Source: IDS-8 sp964424805
GTDB lineage: Bacteria > Pseudomonadota > Gammaproteobacteria > Steroidobacterales > Woeseiaceae
Assembly: GCA_964424805.1 (NCBI GenBank)
Contig: CAYRKH010000137.1
Coordinates: forward strand, 1-5,478
Length of the DNA: 5,478 bases
Reading direction: 5' to 3'
The notes under the pieces are model-generated. The model was not told the origin of the DNA, did not search any database, and saw nothing but the letters and a program-made list of their open reading frames with translations. This document shows, in pieces, positions 5,158 through 5,478 of the stretch (position 1 is the stretch's first letter; each line of letters begins with the position of its first letter). The translations under genes were made by a program, and so were the position numbers.

Positions 5158-5226
5158 GTGGGAGCGCGCATTGCGCGCGAGGCTGAGGCGGTGGACGGTG
5201 GCATCGCGCGCGATGCGCGCTCCTAC
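5158..5226. repeat. BIME pair 3 (REP copies 7 and 8)
   Basis: Copy 7 (5158-5180, plus, GTGG head) and copy 8 (5204-5226, minus, GTAG head) flank the 23-nt spacer (5181-5203), which differs from pair 1 by one base. The two arm differences (5160/5224 and 5172/5212) are G-U pairs in plus-strand RNA. The dcd stop is 41 nt further right. Confidence 0.9.
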
Positions 5227-5267
5227 GGGGTCGGAACGCATCGCGGGCGTGGCCAGCGTTGGGCGCA

Positions 5268-5477
5268 TTACGCCTTCGGGAGGGTGACGCCGGTCTGCCC
5301 CTGGTATTTCCCGCCGCGGTCCTTGTAGGACACCTCGCACTCCTCGTCGGATTCCAGGAACAGCATCTGCGCTATCCCCTCGTGTGCGTAGATCTTCGCC
5401 GGCAGCGGCGTGGTGTTCGAGAACTCGAGCGTCACGTGCCCTTCCCACTCCGGCTCGAGCGGCGTCACGTTGACGAT
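5268..5477 (-). CDS. dcd: dCTP deaminase, C-terminal 69 residues (start outside window)
   Basis: Dcd deaminates dCTP to dUTP, which supplies dUMP for thymidylate synthesis; it is a cytoplasmic trimer. Only the C-terminus is present, starting IVNVTPLEPEWEG and ending YQGQTGVTLPKA before a TAA stop. It closely resembles the C-terminus of the 188-residue Pseudomonas protein as I remember it, so about residues 120-188 are seen. HVTLEFSNT contains the Glu (LEF) that corresponds to the catalytic Glu138 of E. coli Dcd. The glycine-rich, basic tail KDRGGKYQGQTG matches the substrate-closing C-terminal segment. The sequence resembles the monofunctional deaminase rather than the bifunctional dCTP deaminase/dUTPase, but that call would need the N-terminal part. 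The gene runs toward purN, with the REP array between them. A GTG at 5468 lies within the conserved core and is not the true start. Confidence 0.95.
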   Translation of the reverse strand: MVNVTPLEPEWEGHVTLEFSNTTPLPAKIYAHEGIAQMLFLESDEECEVSYKDRGGKYQGQTGVTLPKA

Positions 5478-5478
5478 G

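Larger units (their letters stand above)
4906..5226. repeat. REP/BIME-type array of eight palindromic elements between purN and dcd
   Basis: Eight 23-25-nt elements fill the gap between the convergent genes. Each has a head GTAG or GTGG plus GGA (GTTGGGA in copy 6) followed by a hairpin like GCGCGCATTGCGCGC (6-bp stem, 3-nt loop). Plus-oriented copies: 4906-4928, 4993-5016, 5081-5103, 5118-5142, 5158-5180. Minus-oriented copies: 4952-4974, 5040-5062, 5204-5226. Three plus/minus pairs share a 23-nt spacer that begins GGCTGA and ends GGTGGCA. Units are joined by a linker ending GGGATCGCCT and repeat about every 87-88 bp at first. This matches known REP sequences, which have a GTAG/GTGG head and are mobilised by RAYT (TnpA-REP) transposases. 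The array may also help end or stabilise the convergent transcripts. No transposase lies in the window. Confidence 0.9.

Noticed and set aside
4906..5226. CRISPR array
   Set aside because: The elements alternate in orientation, are themselves hairpins, and the 'spacers' are copies of each other. No cas genes are present.
4919..5287. Open frames across the repeat array on both strands, with repeating peptides such as GARIARDARSY
   Set aside because: They are translations of the REP copies. GC-rich palindromes leave all frames free of stops, there is no ribosome site, and the peptide periodicity follows the DNA repeat.

Overview
The window is high-GC bacterial DNA. It most likely comes from the chromosome of a gammaproteobacterium: it carries an Hda-type DnaA regulator, a Pseudomonas-like Dcd C-terminus, and the order purN-purM / DUF2066 / hda, which I recall from Pseudomonas and relatives. 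No species can be named from this sequence alone. All genes look chromosomal and housekeeping. There is no phage, IS element, tRNA or CRISPR array.

Layout. (1) Positions 1-3089 hold a leftward gene series. In transcription order it is: a secreted DUF2066 protein (3089 to 1983), a CDP-alcohol phosphatidyltransferase (1956 to 1408), hda (1397 to 708) and a ZIP-family metal transporter (from 604, cut by the left edge). The first three are 26 and 10 nt apart and look like one operon; the ZIP gene follows after 103 nt. (2) Positions 3090-3224 are a divergent control region with -10-like elements and several inverted repeats. A further good sigma70-like promoter candidate for purM lies inside the DUF2066 signal-peptide codons. 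(3) Positions 3225-4909 hold purM and purN, rightward and overlapping by 4 nt (purN starts with TTG). They encode steps 5 and 3 of de novo purine synthesis. (4) Positions 4906-5226 are a dense array of eight REP-like palindromic elements (a BIME-type array). Its first copy supplies the purN stop codon. (5) Positions 5268-5477 encode the last 69 residues of dCTP deaminase (Dcd), leftward and convergent with purN.

How the genes fit together. purM, purN and dcd are nucleotide-metabolism genes, but purMN and dcd are convergent and separated by the repeat array, so they are not co-transcribed. On the left, hda (which inactivates ATP-DnaA) lies directly behind an enzyme of the acidic-phospholipid synthase family. 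In E. coli acidic phospholipids are reported to act on DnaA in the opposite direction, so the pairing may be meaningful.

The most unusual parts are the REP array, whose arm differences all stay pairable in the purN-sense RNA, and the structured purM/DUF2066 divergent region. I found no convincing new multi-gene system.
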